From positions 846,194,001 through 846,258,000 of the forward strand of contig CM028129.1 in NCBI GenBank assembly GCA_016271365.2: a stretch of DNA of 64,000 nucleotides, written 5' to 3'. The notes below the pieces were generated by a model, which saw only the letters and a list, made by a program, of their open reading frames with translations, did not search any database and had not been told where the DNA came from. Source of the stretch: Neoceratodus forsteri (Eukaryota > Chordata > Ceratodontiformes > Ceratodontidae). Below are positions 46,170-57,269 of this stretch, piece after piece. The translations under genes and the position numbers were made by a program. Numbering within the stretch: position 1 is the stretch's first letter; every line of letters starts with the position of its first letter.

Positions 46170-46960
46170 GATCAGCCCTCCTCCTCCTGCTCCTGTCAGG
46201 CAATGTCCACCCCAATCCCGGGCTTGGCAGCACTGGTCCTCCCCCTGAAATCTCCTGGGCTGCGCATTGCTTCTATGAACATCTGTAGCCTCCTGAAAAA
46301 ACTGGACTCTCTACACTGCTGGGTGACGCTCATAAAACTGATGTTGTTGCCATGGTTGAAACCTGGCTGTCTCCTCCACTCCTAACTCTCATGTCTCTCT
46401 CGCCTCACACTCTCCACCGGTTGGACCGTGGTCGGCAGGAGAGGTGGGGCTGTGTCTTCTATTTGAAGGATTCTCTCATGGGCTACCACTCCCCGCCTGA
46501 CCTCCCGACCATAAGGCCCAGGCACTCTAAAGCTGTCCCCTGACCCAGCTAGAGGCCCATTATTCCCAACAGTAGCCTACATACCCCCAAGAACCAATCC
46601 CAGGAACTGGGCCCACTAATTGACTACCTCACCTCCCTACCCAACTCATCGGACCAAATCTTGGTGGCGACTTGAATATAAACTGGCTCTGCCCCTCGTC
46701 CTCCTCCCACCGTGAGGCTTTCGATTCAATTGACCTAACTCAACTGGTCACACAGCCTACTAGAAAAACCCTGGGGGACAAGCACCCTCCTGGATGTGGT
46801 CCTCACCAACAGGCCAATCCATCCACAACATCCAAATCCTCCTGACTGCCTCAGTGACCACTCCCTGTGCTTTTCAACTGAGAAACCCTCGGCCCTCATC
46901 CCTGACAACCACCTCTCAAGGCGGCTTTAGGCCTGGGGGACTCATAGGCCTTAAGCGCTT
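46170..46960 (+). pseudogene. LINE endonuclease relic
   Basis: LLLLLLSGNVHPNPG (46170) is followed by the SMNICSLLKKLDSL block (46270), VVAMVETWLSPPLLT (46340, catalytic glutamate in ETWL), LIDYLTSLPNSSDQILV (46615), LLDVVLTNRPIH (46787) and LSDHSLCFS (46852, catalytic SDH). Stops and shifts occur near 46290, 46540 and 46675, so no frame spans the domain. The GDFN block is degraded near 46670. Confidence 0.82.
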
Positions 46961-47149
46961 CCTTGCTCCACTGATTGGTCCCTCTGGCGAGGGCAACCAA
47001 CATTGACTTGGCCCTGGCCTTCTTTGTAAGCACTTTCAACTTTGCCTGTGATATCTTTGTTCCCATAACTGCTAGGAGGTCCAAAGTGAAACATGCCCTT
47101 GGATCACCCTGCCCTACTGTGGCAATTTAAGCAGCGAAAATCTTTAGCA

Positions 47150-49045
47150 CCTTGCTGTTGCTACTGGCCGTTCAGCTGACAGGCAGTCCTATGCTGCCGC
47201 CCTGACCAGTGCACCTGGGCCATCCGCCAAAGCAAAGGTGGAATACTACCAAGCCTCTCACCTCCTCCTGGGGGAACCCCAGGTGCTTCTGGGACAACAT
47301 CAAGCAACTGAATGGTCACTCCCAGTCCCCCTCTCCTTCTCTTCTCAACATCAATGGTACCATCTCCTCTGACCCTGCCCTCATTGCCACCCACCTCAAT
47401 AACTCCTTTACCGACCTTAGCTCAGTACTTCCTGGTAACTTTTTCAGTCCACCTCCTCCATCTGTACCACCACCCATTGCCCGCCCCTCTTTCCACCTAC
47501 GTCGTGTCACCATGCAAGAAGCTAGGCCTTACTTGCTAAAAGCCCTAAAAGGTAACACCATCGGTAATGACTCACTTGATCCCTGCCTTTTACGTCAGGT
47601 CCTGGATCAGGTCCTCTCACCTATTACGTGCATTTTCAACAAATCACTCTGTCTCGGACAATTCCCTCTGCCTGGAAGATTGCCACAGTTACCCTGTCCA
47701 TAAAGGTGGTGACAGGACTCTTCGGGTAACTACCGACCCATCTCAATCCTCTCCCCCTCTCTAAGGCGTTAGAGAAAATTGTGGCGTCCCAAGTCTCTGA
47801 CTACCTCTGTAAGTACAATGTTCTCTGCCCTGAACAACACGGGTTCAGAGCAGGTCATAGTACCAATACAGCACTCCTGGAATTTTCCAATTTCCTCCAT
47901 GCCTCCTTGGACTCTGGTGCCCTGGCTGGTGCTATATTCATTGACCTGTCTAAAGCATTCGATACTGTTTCGCATCCTCTTTTGCTCTCCACCCTCGACC
48001 TAATAGGCTTTGCCTCAGAACCTGTTTCCTGGTGCACCAGCTATCTCTCCGCCCGCTCCCAATGTGTGAAAGTCAACGGTACTCTCTCTGAAACATGCCC
48101 CATTTGCTCTGGGGTGCCGCAGGGCTCAATTCTTGGACCCCTACTATTCTCACTCTTTCTTAACTCCCTACCCAGCAGTTGTACGGGTAAGATGCTTCTC
48201 TATGCTGATGATGCTGTTCTCGTTGCCTCCCACAATGACCCCATGCTGCTACAGAACTCCTTCCAACTAGTCTTTGACTCTGCAGCTACCTGGTTCACTG
48301 AGCACCGACTTGTTATCAACCTTAAGAAAACAAAAGCGATGCTCTTCTCCCCCCAAAATAAGTACAGCAAGTTTCCTTAGCTGTCCACTCCACCCAATCT
48401 CATCATTGACCAGGTGCAGTCCTATAAATATCTTGGTATAACCTTTGACCCTGCACTTTCATTCCATGGACATATATCTGCCTAAATTCTGTTGCCAACT
48501 CACGGCTGAGGCATTCTTTACCGGCACAAAAATGCCTCCCTCCTGATGCCCTCCGCCTGGCTGTCACCTCCTGTGTCATGTCTCTCATTGACAATGGCCT
48601 TCCGGTCTATGGCTCAGCAGATCAGACTGCCCTCAACAAGGTTCGCCTCACAGTTAATAAGGCCTGCAGACTTATCACTGGTGCTCCCAGACTCACTCAC
48701 ACATGTGAGCTGTACACCCTGGCTACCCTACTCAACCTGGAAGAGCGACTCATGTATCAGACATGCCAGCTCACCTTTAAAGCCCTGCGTGGCCTATCCC
48801 CCATAGGCCTATCCAACTCCATTCGCCGTACTGCACCGACCCTGATCACGCACAGCTCGTCAAGAGCTACCCTAGTTATTCCGAGAGCCAGGACCTCTCA
48901 AGGTCAGAGGGCATTCCTCTACCGTGCGCCCCACTGGTATAACTCCCTCCCTGCCAGTGTCTCAAACTCACTAACCTTAGCTTGTTTTAAGCCCAGGCTC
49001 AGAAACTTCCTGCTTAACTCTCGCAAATGCAACTGCCGCTAGCCT
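47150..49045 (+). pseudogene. LINE reverse transcriptase and C-terminal region
   Basis: Thumb side: NNSFTDLSSVLPGNFFS (47399) and the GNTIGNDSLDPCLLRQVLDQ stretch (47550). Palm: QHGFRAGHSTNTALLEFSNF (47838), IFIDLSKAFDTVSHPLLLST (47935), CSGVPQGSILGPLLFSLFLN (48108) and MLLYADDAVLVASHN (48192, catalytic YADD at 48201-48212). A 199-codon frame (47781-48380) covers this. The last part (48578-49042) includes NKVRLTVNKACRLITGAPRL and WYNSLPASVSNS. Breaks lie near 47705 and 48380-48575. Confidence 0.9.
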
Positions 49046-49428
49046 AGTGTAAAAAAAAAATATATATATATATATACTCTGTTTGACAATGCTCACTGAG
49101 CGGCTCCCTCCCCTTCCTTTCCCTACTAATTCCTCCTCCCCTATCTCCCTCCCTTCTACTCCCACCAGCTCTCCCCCGACCATAAGTTTTGCACCTTTTG
49201 TTATCTTTTGCTTCGTTGGAGATTGTATTCTATTGTAACAAAATTGTAATTGAACTGTAACTTTTTTGTTTGTAAGTACTGTGTCCCTTGTACTACTGTT
49301 CTGATGTCCTCTTTGTGACGAGGTACCTTTGTAAATGAGCCTCTGGCTCAAAGGTTTCTAAACTGATGTTTAACTAAATAAACTAAATAAATAAATAAAT
49401 AGACACACTAGGAGGGGAGCCTCACATG

Positions 49429-49446
49429 TGGGGGCACGTCCAGGAT
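49429..49446 (+). promoter_or_regulatory. Primer-binding site of a second LTR element
   Basis: TGGGGGCACGTCCAGGAT lies two bases after the proposed LTR end. It differs at only two positions from the classical tRNA-Pro site of retroviruses. This is the strongest sign that 43843-44812 and 49406-51780 belong to one element. Confidence 0.6.
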
Positions 49447-51780
49447 TTATTGGGGTATCCTTTCGGAGTCCCTGGTGTCTCAGAGGGTAGCAGGTGTGGT
49501 TACAGACTTTTTTGGTATGGCTGGGTGCACTCAAGAAAGAAGGGAAGATGGCACAGGAGAACAATGGCAGTATGGGGAGCGTGAGGTGCTAAGGGGTTGG
49601 AAGCCAGAAGACAGAGCCAGAAGAAGTCTTGCATGCCTGCATGTGAGAACTTGACAAATAATCATCAGGTTGGCAAAAGGTGTAAGCCTGGTTGGGCAAG
49701 CTTGATAATAGCGAGTGGCTGGGGACTCGAGGCCTGGAAATGAGCCTAGTGTTGCAGAGTTAGGAGAGATGAAGTGGAAATAGTCAAGGAGGTGAAGTAA
49801 TGAAAATCACACCGAGTGTATTGCTCCCAATTGGAGATACAGCTTCAGATTTCCTTGCACAGTGACAAAAGGAGACTGCAACCAGTAGACCAGATCATTC
49901 GAGTCTCACAGTGAGTACAGAACCACAGAAAAAACTGAGAAGGGACTGGTTAGTGGCAAAAGTACAGATTTGCAGGCATGCAGAGTTAACATAGGTCAGA
50001 GTGCTGCATGTTATGACTGTGGTTTACACAGACCGAAATACATTTTTTTCCCTCTTACAGACTGGGTATGGAGACTTTAGTGGAGTAGTATGGCACAGAG
50101 CCTTCAACGTGCAGAGATTAAAGTTCCCTTTGAAGTCTTTGAGTTGCTTATGGAAAGATGGAAAATGGAAAGACCATAGAGAGTGGCCCTCTGCATTGTG
50201 CTAAATGTCTCCATTGGGAAAATACTGTTGAAATCATTCCACTGTGCAGTGTGTGCTGGAGTGAGAAAGTGATGGCCTGCAGTGAGGCCCCCTGCCTGCC
50301 TGCCTGTGGCTACAGAGACCCCCACTTGGCCTGGATCAGTGGAGACTGTGAGAGAGCCTTGTGAGTTTCCAAAACAAACTCCTGCTGTCTTGAAGGAAGT
50401 AGATACAAGTTTCTCCTCAGAGGATTTCAGTTTTGTGGTTGAACAGGAGTGGGAGAAAGCACCTAGTGGTCATTAGGACAGATGATGGGAAGACAAGGTG
50501 GAGAAGTTGGTGCAGTCTATTGGGAGCAGTGTCCGCAACTTGTTAGTGTCAGCAGCCAAAATATAAGAGCCCCCAGGAGCCTCTGGAGGGGTGACCCTTG
50601 CTGGCGGTCCCCCTCAGGATCAACCCCCTGAAGAGACTATTCAATCTGACACCGGGGTTGTGCCCACTGAAGAGACCCCACCTTCATATGACAGCTTAGC
50701 TGGAAGGAGAGGGACACCTGGTTTAGATCAACTTGATCCTCAAACTATAAGAACAGTGCATGGCCCACTCCTTTTTCATTCTAGTGGGGGGCTATGAGTT
50801 ATGAAGTCACTGGAGACGTTCTCACCCATGGTAATGACCTATCGGCACAAGATGTGGTTGCCCCCTGGAAAGGCTCCTAGGACCCCCGTGAGATCTATTC
50901 CCAAATGGAGCCAGGGAGAAACAATCATCAGGTGAATTACTAGAAGAGATTAACCTGAGTTAGACTATCCCTATTTGACTGAATATATGTGGGATGTAAT
51001 TGAGCATAACCAAGAGTATTGGACCCATCATGCCATCCTAGATATGATCTGGAAGAAACAAGGAATTATTTATAAAAGTGAGCAAGCACATAAAAATTAA
51101 GCCAGGCAAGTCATTCAGACAGTTTTCAGTGGGGTTTATAGTGGACTGACTTTGTTTAAGCACCATACCCAGGTGAAGTATCCAGAAGGGAATATGGCTT
51201 ATTACAAAGTGCCAGGTGTGAACTGTGATGATAACTCTTGTACCAAGCCTAACCCCTGTTTATACTTTTGAGGAATGTTACCCATCTGCTGCCAGAGAGG
51301 AGAATGAAGATGATCTGACCCAGTTGTTAAGGTACTGTGTGTTGTATTATTTAAGGAAGTCCAGCCTGTTGCTACTCATGTTTGTATGTATGCCCTGCTC
51401 TTATGCCATGCAAGTAAAGGGAGCTCCCGAGATGCAAAGACTTTTCAAAGCCTCTTTGTAAGACAAAGCCCTCTAAGGACAAAGATCCACCAGACTGGCT
51501 ATTCAGTAGAAGACTAAGACAAGACCTAATGAGGTTATTAATGGACTTGCCAACAGACCAATGATGTACTTTCTATTTTGTTTCAGGGGGCTAAGTGGCT
51601 TGGGGTTACGTGTTGGATATTGATACAAAGTACTTAGAAGTAATACAGTACAACACAATTATCATTTCTAATTTCACTACAGTGAGGACAATCATTTTAA
51701 AACCTACCTGAAGAACAAAACAGCACAATTAGTGTCCATAACTGCTGCCAGTGCTCATACAGGAATATGCTGCATGTTTA
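49447..51780 (+). pseudogene. Internal region of the second LTR element, decayed, gag-like
   Basis: After the primer site comes a leader without long frames. LHCAKCLHWENTVEIIPLCS then VCWSEK (50196-50270) has paired CxxC motifs that could bind zinc. TEETPPSYDSLAGRRG (50668) contains a PPxY-type motif such as gag proteins use to recruit the budding machinery. A later stretch near 50970-51240 (YLTEYMWDVIEHNQEYWTHH and on) is open apart from stops but unfamiliar. I see no protease, reverse transcriptase or envelope. An ERV or gypsy gag is the best guess; 3' parts are absent. Confidence 0.35.
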
Positions 51781-51785
51781 CCTAA

Positions 51786-52335
51786 AATTCCCGTTCTGAT
51801 GCCCAAGAATACCTCCAGTGTAGGCTTGGCAAAACCAGGAATAATGATGACTCCCTCAACCTAAAACTGATTGCTCTCACCCTTGACAAAATAGTACCGC
51901 CACTCACAAAAATTCTTAACTTATCCCTTAGGCTTGCACAATTCCCTAAGAGGTGAAAAGCCGTGGTGGTCACCTCAGTATATAAAAGTGGAGATGAATC
52001 CCTACATGCTAATTATCAGCCCATCTCAATCCTTCCCACCCCTCCAAAGCCCTAGAATGCATTGTCTCCAACCAACTTGTGCACTACCTTAACAAGTACA
52101 ATATTCAATGCCCCCGGCAACATGGATTCCGGAAGGCACACAGTACCACAACAACATTACTTGAGTACTCAGACTTTCTTCATGAGGCCCTAGACTGGAA
52201 CCAGTTTGTGGATTTTTCAACACTGTCAATCACAACATTCTGCTCAGCAAACTCCACACCACTGGGCTGTCACTGGAAACTGTTGGGTGGTTCAAGAGCT
52301 ACCTCACCAACAGAACAAAACAAGTAAAAATACAT
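51786..52335 (+). pseudogene. YADD-group LINE fragment, reverse transcriptase start
   Basis: NKYNIQCPRQHGFRKAHSTT followed by TLLEYSDFLHEALD (52091) closely parallels the YADD LINE at 47807. Upstream, KPWWSPQYIKVEM (51960) in a shifted frame is the degraded block before the NYRPIS motif. A deletion removes the region between the two palm motifs near 52210, and the fragment ends near WFKSYLTNRTKQV-like sequence at 52335. Confidence 0.78.
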
Positions 52336-52799
52336 GATACAAACACAAACAAAGCCACACAGGGGTTTCAGAGTGCTCAGTGTCAGATCCATAACACCGG
52401 CGCAACAACCCCAACCATGACATCTGCTGCAGCACCAGGAACCCGTCAAACTCCCCTGGCTGTGACATGACCCCCAACTGACCAGCAACTTCGTGGTGCA
52501 CAATGGGGGGCTGCATCCCTCAATATTGATACCTAACTCCACATTGCACAGACAATGGAGTTAGACATTTACCCCTCATCGCCCTAAAGTGCCTCGATGC
52601 AAACTTCCTGTCTCTGCTAATTTAGGCACAGTGGAAGTTTCACTGTGGGGGGTTCACTGTGTGGGTGTCATTGCAGTGGCGGCATACGCTCAGTGACAAT
52701 ATCCAACTGCGGAAAACAAAAGTCACAGCACTCACCATGCGCACATAAAGAAAGAGACAGAAACTTGATTCAATTCAAAAATGTCTCTTGTCTTTACTT
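52336..52799. other. Interval, nothing recognised
   Basis: About 460 bases of mixed sequence with a GGCGGCATACGCTCAGTGACA stretch and several CACTGTGG-like words near 52635-52665. No coding sequence, tandem array or inverted repeat was identified. Confidence 0.3.
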
Positions 52800-54635
52800 C
52801 AGCCAGTAAAAAATATGAAACAGGGTGCAACAAATTTCCTACGTATCACCCAATCTTGGGTTAATGGGGAAATGAGGAGTTTGTGTGGAAGAGGACAAAA
52901 AAAAAAAACAGACATATTGAACAAATACTTTTGTTCAGTATTTACAGATGAAGGGGTAGGTAACAGGCCACAGATAAGGAACAAGGGCATTAAAGGAAGG
53001 AAGAGAGGTAGACACTAGTCCTTTTACAGAGGAGAATGTCCTCAAGTAACTAGCACAACTAAAAGTGGACAAGGCAATGTGGCCTGACGAGGTACCCCAT
53101 AGCATACTGATGGAGCTCAAGGAGATACTGGCTGCACCTCTGACAGCCATGTTCAACCTATCACTAGATAACAGGGGAAGTTCTGGGGGACTGGAGGAGG
53201 GCCAATGTGATCCCACTTCACAAAAGTGGTGATAAGGAGGAGGCAGGAAATTACAGACCTGTCAGCCTGACTTCGGTGGTGGTAAAGTAATGGAATCACT
53301 ACTGAAGAAAATGATTGGGGAATACCTTGTGACCAATGGATTACAGGATCTGAGGCAGCATGGTTTCATGGAAATCTTGCCAGACAAACCTGATCAAGTT
53401 CTTTGACTGGGTGACCAGGGAAGTGGATCAGGAAGGAGTGGTGGATGTGGCCTACCTGGATTTCAATAAGACCTTTGACACTGGGCCACACAAAAGATTG
53501 GTGAGCAAGCTGGGCAGCCTAAGAGTAGATCTGAAATCAGTAAAATGGGTAAGAAGTAGGCTAAACAACAGGAGTCAGAGGGTGGTGGTAAATGGTGTTC
53601 ACTCTAAATAAGGCAAGGTGATCAGCGGGGAGCCACTGGGGTCAGTACTAGGCCCGGTCCTCTTCAATGCCTTTATTAGTGACATTGCAGCAGGGCTATA
53701 AATGAAAATATGCTTGTCTGCAGATGACATTAAAGTCTGCAACTGAGTAGACACACGGGGGGGACGGAAAAAATGAGGCATGATCTGAAAAATCTGGAAG
53801 ACTGGTCAAGGGTTTGGCAACTGGGTTTCAATGCAAAAAAGTGCAAAATTATGCACTTGGGGCACAGAAGCCCAGGGACAACATACCAATTGGGTGGGGA
53901 GGTACTGGCAACCACAAAACAGGAAAGGGACCTGGGAGTAATTATTTCTGCTTACCTGACAGTAGCACAGCAGTGTGATAAGGCAGTGGGAAATGCTAGC
54001 AGGATGCTTGGGTGCATAGGGAGGGGTATCACCAGCAGAAAGAGGGAGGTAGTGTTACCCCTGTATAGACTGATGGTGAGGCCCCACCTCGAGTACTGTC
54101 TCCAGTTCTGGAGGCCACATCTCTGGAAGGACATAGATAGGGTGGAGGCGTACAGAAGTGGGCAACCAAAATGGTGCAGTGCCTTCATCAAAAGCCATAT
54201 GAGGAAAGATTCAAGGAATTAAACATGTACTCTCTAGAGAAAATGAAGGAAAGGGGGACATGACAGAAACATTCAAATACCTCACCGGTATTAATAAGGT
54301 ACACGAGGGTAGCATTTTACATAGAAAAAGGTGCTTGAGGACATGAGGCCACGCTATGAAGCTGGAGGGAAGGAGACTCAGAAGAGATGTGAGGAAATAC
54401 TTCTTCACGGAAAAGGTGGTGGATGCCTGGAACAGCCTCCCAGCAGAGGTGGTGGGTGCTAAAATGGTAACAGGATTCAGCCATGTATGGGATAGACACA
54501 AGGGGACTTTAGAAATTAGGCAAAGTGGGGAAAGACCTGAAATCAAATAGGGTCTGAGGAGGCACAGTAAGTAGGGAAATTAGGGCAGACTAGGTGGGCC
54601 AAGAGGTTCTTCTCTGCTGCATCTTCTATGTTTCA
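52800..54635 (+). pseudogene. CR1 fragment, reverse transcriptase to 3' end
   Basis: It begins just before the NKYFCSVFTDEGVGN motif (52917) that separates linker and RT. The RT is decayed: QTNLIKFFDWVTREVDQEGV (53381), VAYLDFNKTFDTGPHKRLVS (53450) and LICRxH-like remains of the active site near 53710. RVWQLGFNAKKCKIMHLGHR (53811) and ERDLGVIISAYLTVAQQC (53922) follow, then LEYCLQFWRPHLWKDIDRVE (54091) and YFFTEKVVDAWNSLPAEVVG (54399). The 3' UTR ends TCTTCTATGTTTCAATG at 54635. Numerous stops. Confidence 0.88.
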
Positions 54636-54636
54636 A

Positions 54637-55190
54637 TGCATTTATCTGCCAGAAGCCTACAGCAGACATTTGAGCCACTCAACCTGGTGAATAGAGGAGT
54701 CATCGAGGACCAATGCTGGACTTCACTGCTATACTCCTTTGCAGAAAAAGAAACTTTAACCTAGAAAAAGGTTTTCACCTGCGATTTAACTGTGTATTTT
54801 TCTTTATTGAAATGTATTCATTTTAGGAAGGCAGCACTCAGTCTGGGAAGGAAGATAGAGATACATAAATAGCAAAAACAACAACAGTTTACAAGCACAA
54901 AAGTAAGGAAAATGATAACAACTGTATATATCAGGTACAAAGATGTAGTTTGAATAAAGGCACCAATGAAAGCAAAATTAACTTACTTGGAGACAGTAGA
55001 GGGAATGCAACCAACAAACCATTGGTACATTATGCATTATACCTAGAGGGAAGGAATGGGGAAATTTTGAAGAGATACATAAAAGATCAGGGGGTAAGGT
55101 ACAGTAGGTATCTATTATAGAAGTGCCACATAAATTACAGTGGGGATTGCTGAAGTGCAGAAAGCATGGTAAGTGTGAAGTTATGCGGGT
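54637..55190. other. Spacer with a possible reverse L1-type 3' UTR
   Basis: No coding sequence is seen. On the reverse strand TTCAATAAAGAAAAATACAC (54812-54793) gives a polyadenylation signal, preceded by TTGTAAACTGTTGTTGTTTT (54895), a composition seen at L1/Tx1 3' ends. Weak evidence. Confidence 0.3.
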
Positions 55191-55599
55191 GTGGCTTGGC
55201 AACTGGCAAGATGGCAACCTAATTCCTGAGCTCTAAACTTCCCCTTACAGAATCCATCAGCATCTGCTGAAATACCAGCACACACTATCATTACACTAAC
55301 CCAGCCTGACAGCCACTCATCTGGAGATCCTGCAGTTCTGTCGACAGCTTGCTTCGCTCCTGATTTGGTCTGCAGTTCACTGCCAAAACTCCCACTCGTG
55401 TTGCCTCTCTGCTCACATGGGAAACAGCTTGTGAAAAGGCGTCCTCTCATCTAGTGGCAGCAGACCCAAATCTAAAAAGGAATAAAAAGCATGTTTGAAA
55501 TAATGCTGGCCCATTGGAAAAACTGGAGGTGGCAACCCAATAAGACCTCGGTAGATAAAGTGGACCAGTCGCAAACAGTTAATGTGTTCAAGTAGTGCA

Positions 55600-56523
55600 T
55601 CGCGGACACAGAAGACAAAACGGATCATCTAATGAGCTACCACTGGGAACAAGACCATACTTTGCAACTGCTCTGGGAATGAGTAGAAGATCTATAAAAA
55701 CGCAGCAGGCAAAACAGTGAGATTTGTGGGCTTCTCAGAGGGGTGCAAGGGGCAAAGCACTTCAAAGTTCCTCCAGTCAGTGCTTCCAGATCTACTTGGT
55801 TGCAGCCAGCCTGCACAACTCGAGATCAACCACATCTATTGCTCCCTAATACCAAAACCTCCCCCCAGGGCCCAGGTATGTCCCATTCTTATCCACTTCC
55901 TTCATTTCCCGGTTAAGGAAGAAATCATGCAGGCAGCCAGACAGTAAAAGGTCCGGATGTGGCAGGAGCATAAAATGTGGGTTTTTGCAGACTTCTCACC
56001 TGCCCTGTCAGAAAGATGCTGGGCCTTCACTATAGCACAGAGATTATGCATGGATTTAGGCCTTCAGTATCCCCTCAGATACCCTGCTACTCTGTGCATA
56101 CAGTCCAACAGCTTCTCTCACTCCTTCAACTCTCCTGAATCGGTGGAAATCGTTTTGGCTAAACAAGCTCTTCAGCTCAGATGGGACGAATATCACTTGT
56201 TGAGTCAATTGTTGAGTCAATGGGAGATGACAGAGGCAGGCCACAAGCACCACCCTGACCTCAGACAGCTTGCCCAGTTCAACCCAGAGACATGGCCCCC
56301 CTCTGCCTTCAACACCCATGGACGAGGATCGCTGGCTCCCTCTGCCAAAGCAAAGGTGGTGGAACAAACAGAAGAAAGCCGGGGGGGGGTGAGAAAGCAT
56401 GAACAGTCCCCTCGAGTGAGATCCTGCAGTCACATCCACAGCAATGACTCCCACACCTCCTCTGGCTCCACCCTGCTGGCTCTGGACAACAACAGATTTT
56501 CCCCTCTGGCACTGTTACAGTGA
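55600..56523 (+). pseudogene. L1 ORF1 relic, RRM and C-terminal domain
   Basis: VRFVGFSEGCKGQSTSKFLQ (55712) is the first strand of the RNA-recognition module. It is followed by LEINHIYCSLIPKPPPRAQV (55830), CPILIHFLHFPVKEEIMQAA (55890), KMWVFADFSPALSERCWAFT (55975) and LGLQYPLRYPATLCIQ (56056), ending near FNSPESVEIVLAKQAL (56125). This order is that of the L1 ORF1p RRM and C-terminal domain, which coat L1 RNA. A stop near 55947 and a poor N-terminal coiled coil (55490-55690) show decay. The segment beyond 56200 is a serine-rich open stretch. Confidence 0.78.
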
Positions 56524-57269
56524 GAAGACCAGCAGGCCCAACTTAACAAAATCTCATCCACACAGACAAGCTCTCCTGTAGGAGGAACTGTTAAATCTTT
56601 GGCTGAGACAGCTTCTCAAACAAAACTCCCATCCAGTAGAGCTACAAGCACCAAAGAGGCCTTAGGTACTCACCCCAGTGTCAAGGTCGCACTGGATTCT
56701 GAGACATCACTGCCACAGACAGGAAGATCAGCCTGGTCACCATCAGAACAAACTGTTTCTTTTTCCAGTAGACATGGGGAGCAGGTTATGTACCCCGGGA
56801 CTGTATCACCACTTTTATTTCAGTGGAGCTTCCCCCACCCTATGGGGGAGACCATGTTGACCTATGGTCTGGTATACCCTCATCATCTATTTGGGTGAGG
56901 AATTCTAAGGAGCCACAGATAGCCAGCTGCGGGATGGGGGTACACTTGATGACACTGTTAAGTTGGCTTATGCTTATATCAAAGTGAATGATGATAATTG
57001 TAATACTACCCCAGGCAGAGGTTGTGGGCACCATGGCTGTTGTATGTCTGGTGCCAATGACAATTGTTCAGCTCAACTGCTGTGAGGGAATGGGAACTGC
57101 GGAAGGGGAGAAGTTACATGGGTGTTAGTTTTTTAAGGTTCTGTTATGTGTTATTGTCTGCTATACTGTCAACTGATTTTATGGTGACATGTTCTGGAAT
57201 GATGGAATAAGGGGAAGGGGAGCTTCATGGGGTAAGGAACAATCGCACTCAAATACTGTATAAAACAAG

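Larger units (their letters stand above)
44813..49405 (+). mobile_element. CR1-group LINE with YADD reverse transcriptase and tandem 5' units
   Basis: This forward element starts with six GC-rich tandem units (44814-45391), continues through a partly duplicated 5' leader (45392-46090), then the endonuclease (about 46170-46960), reverse transcriptase and C-terminal region (47150-49042), and ends in AAATAAATAAATAAAT (49375-49400). A signal-like LLLLLLSGNVHPNPGLG at 46170 is the hydrophobic leader seen in this group. It is related to the reverse LINE at 22240. Full length of about 4.6 kb is likely. Confidence 0.85.
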
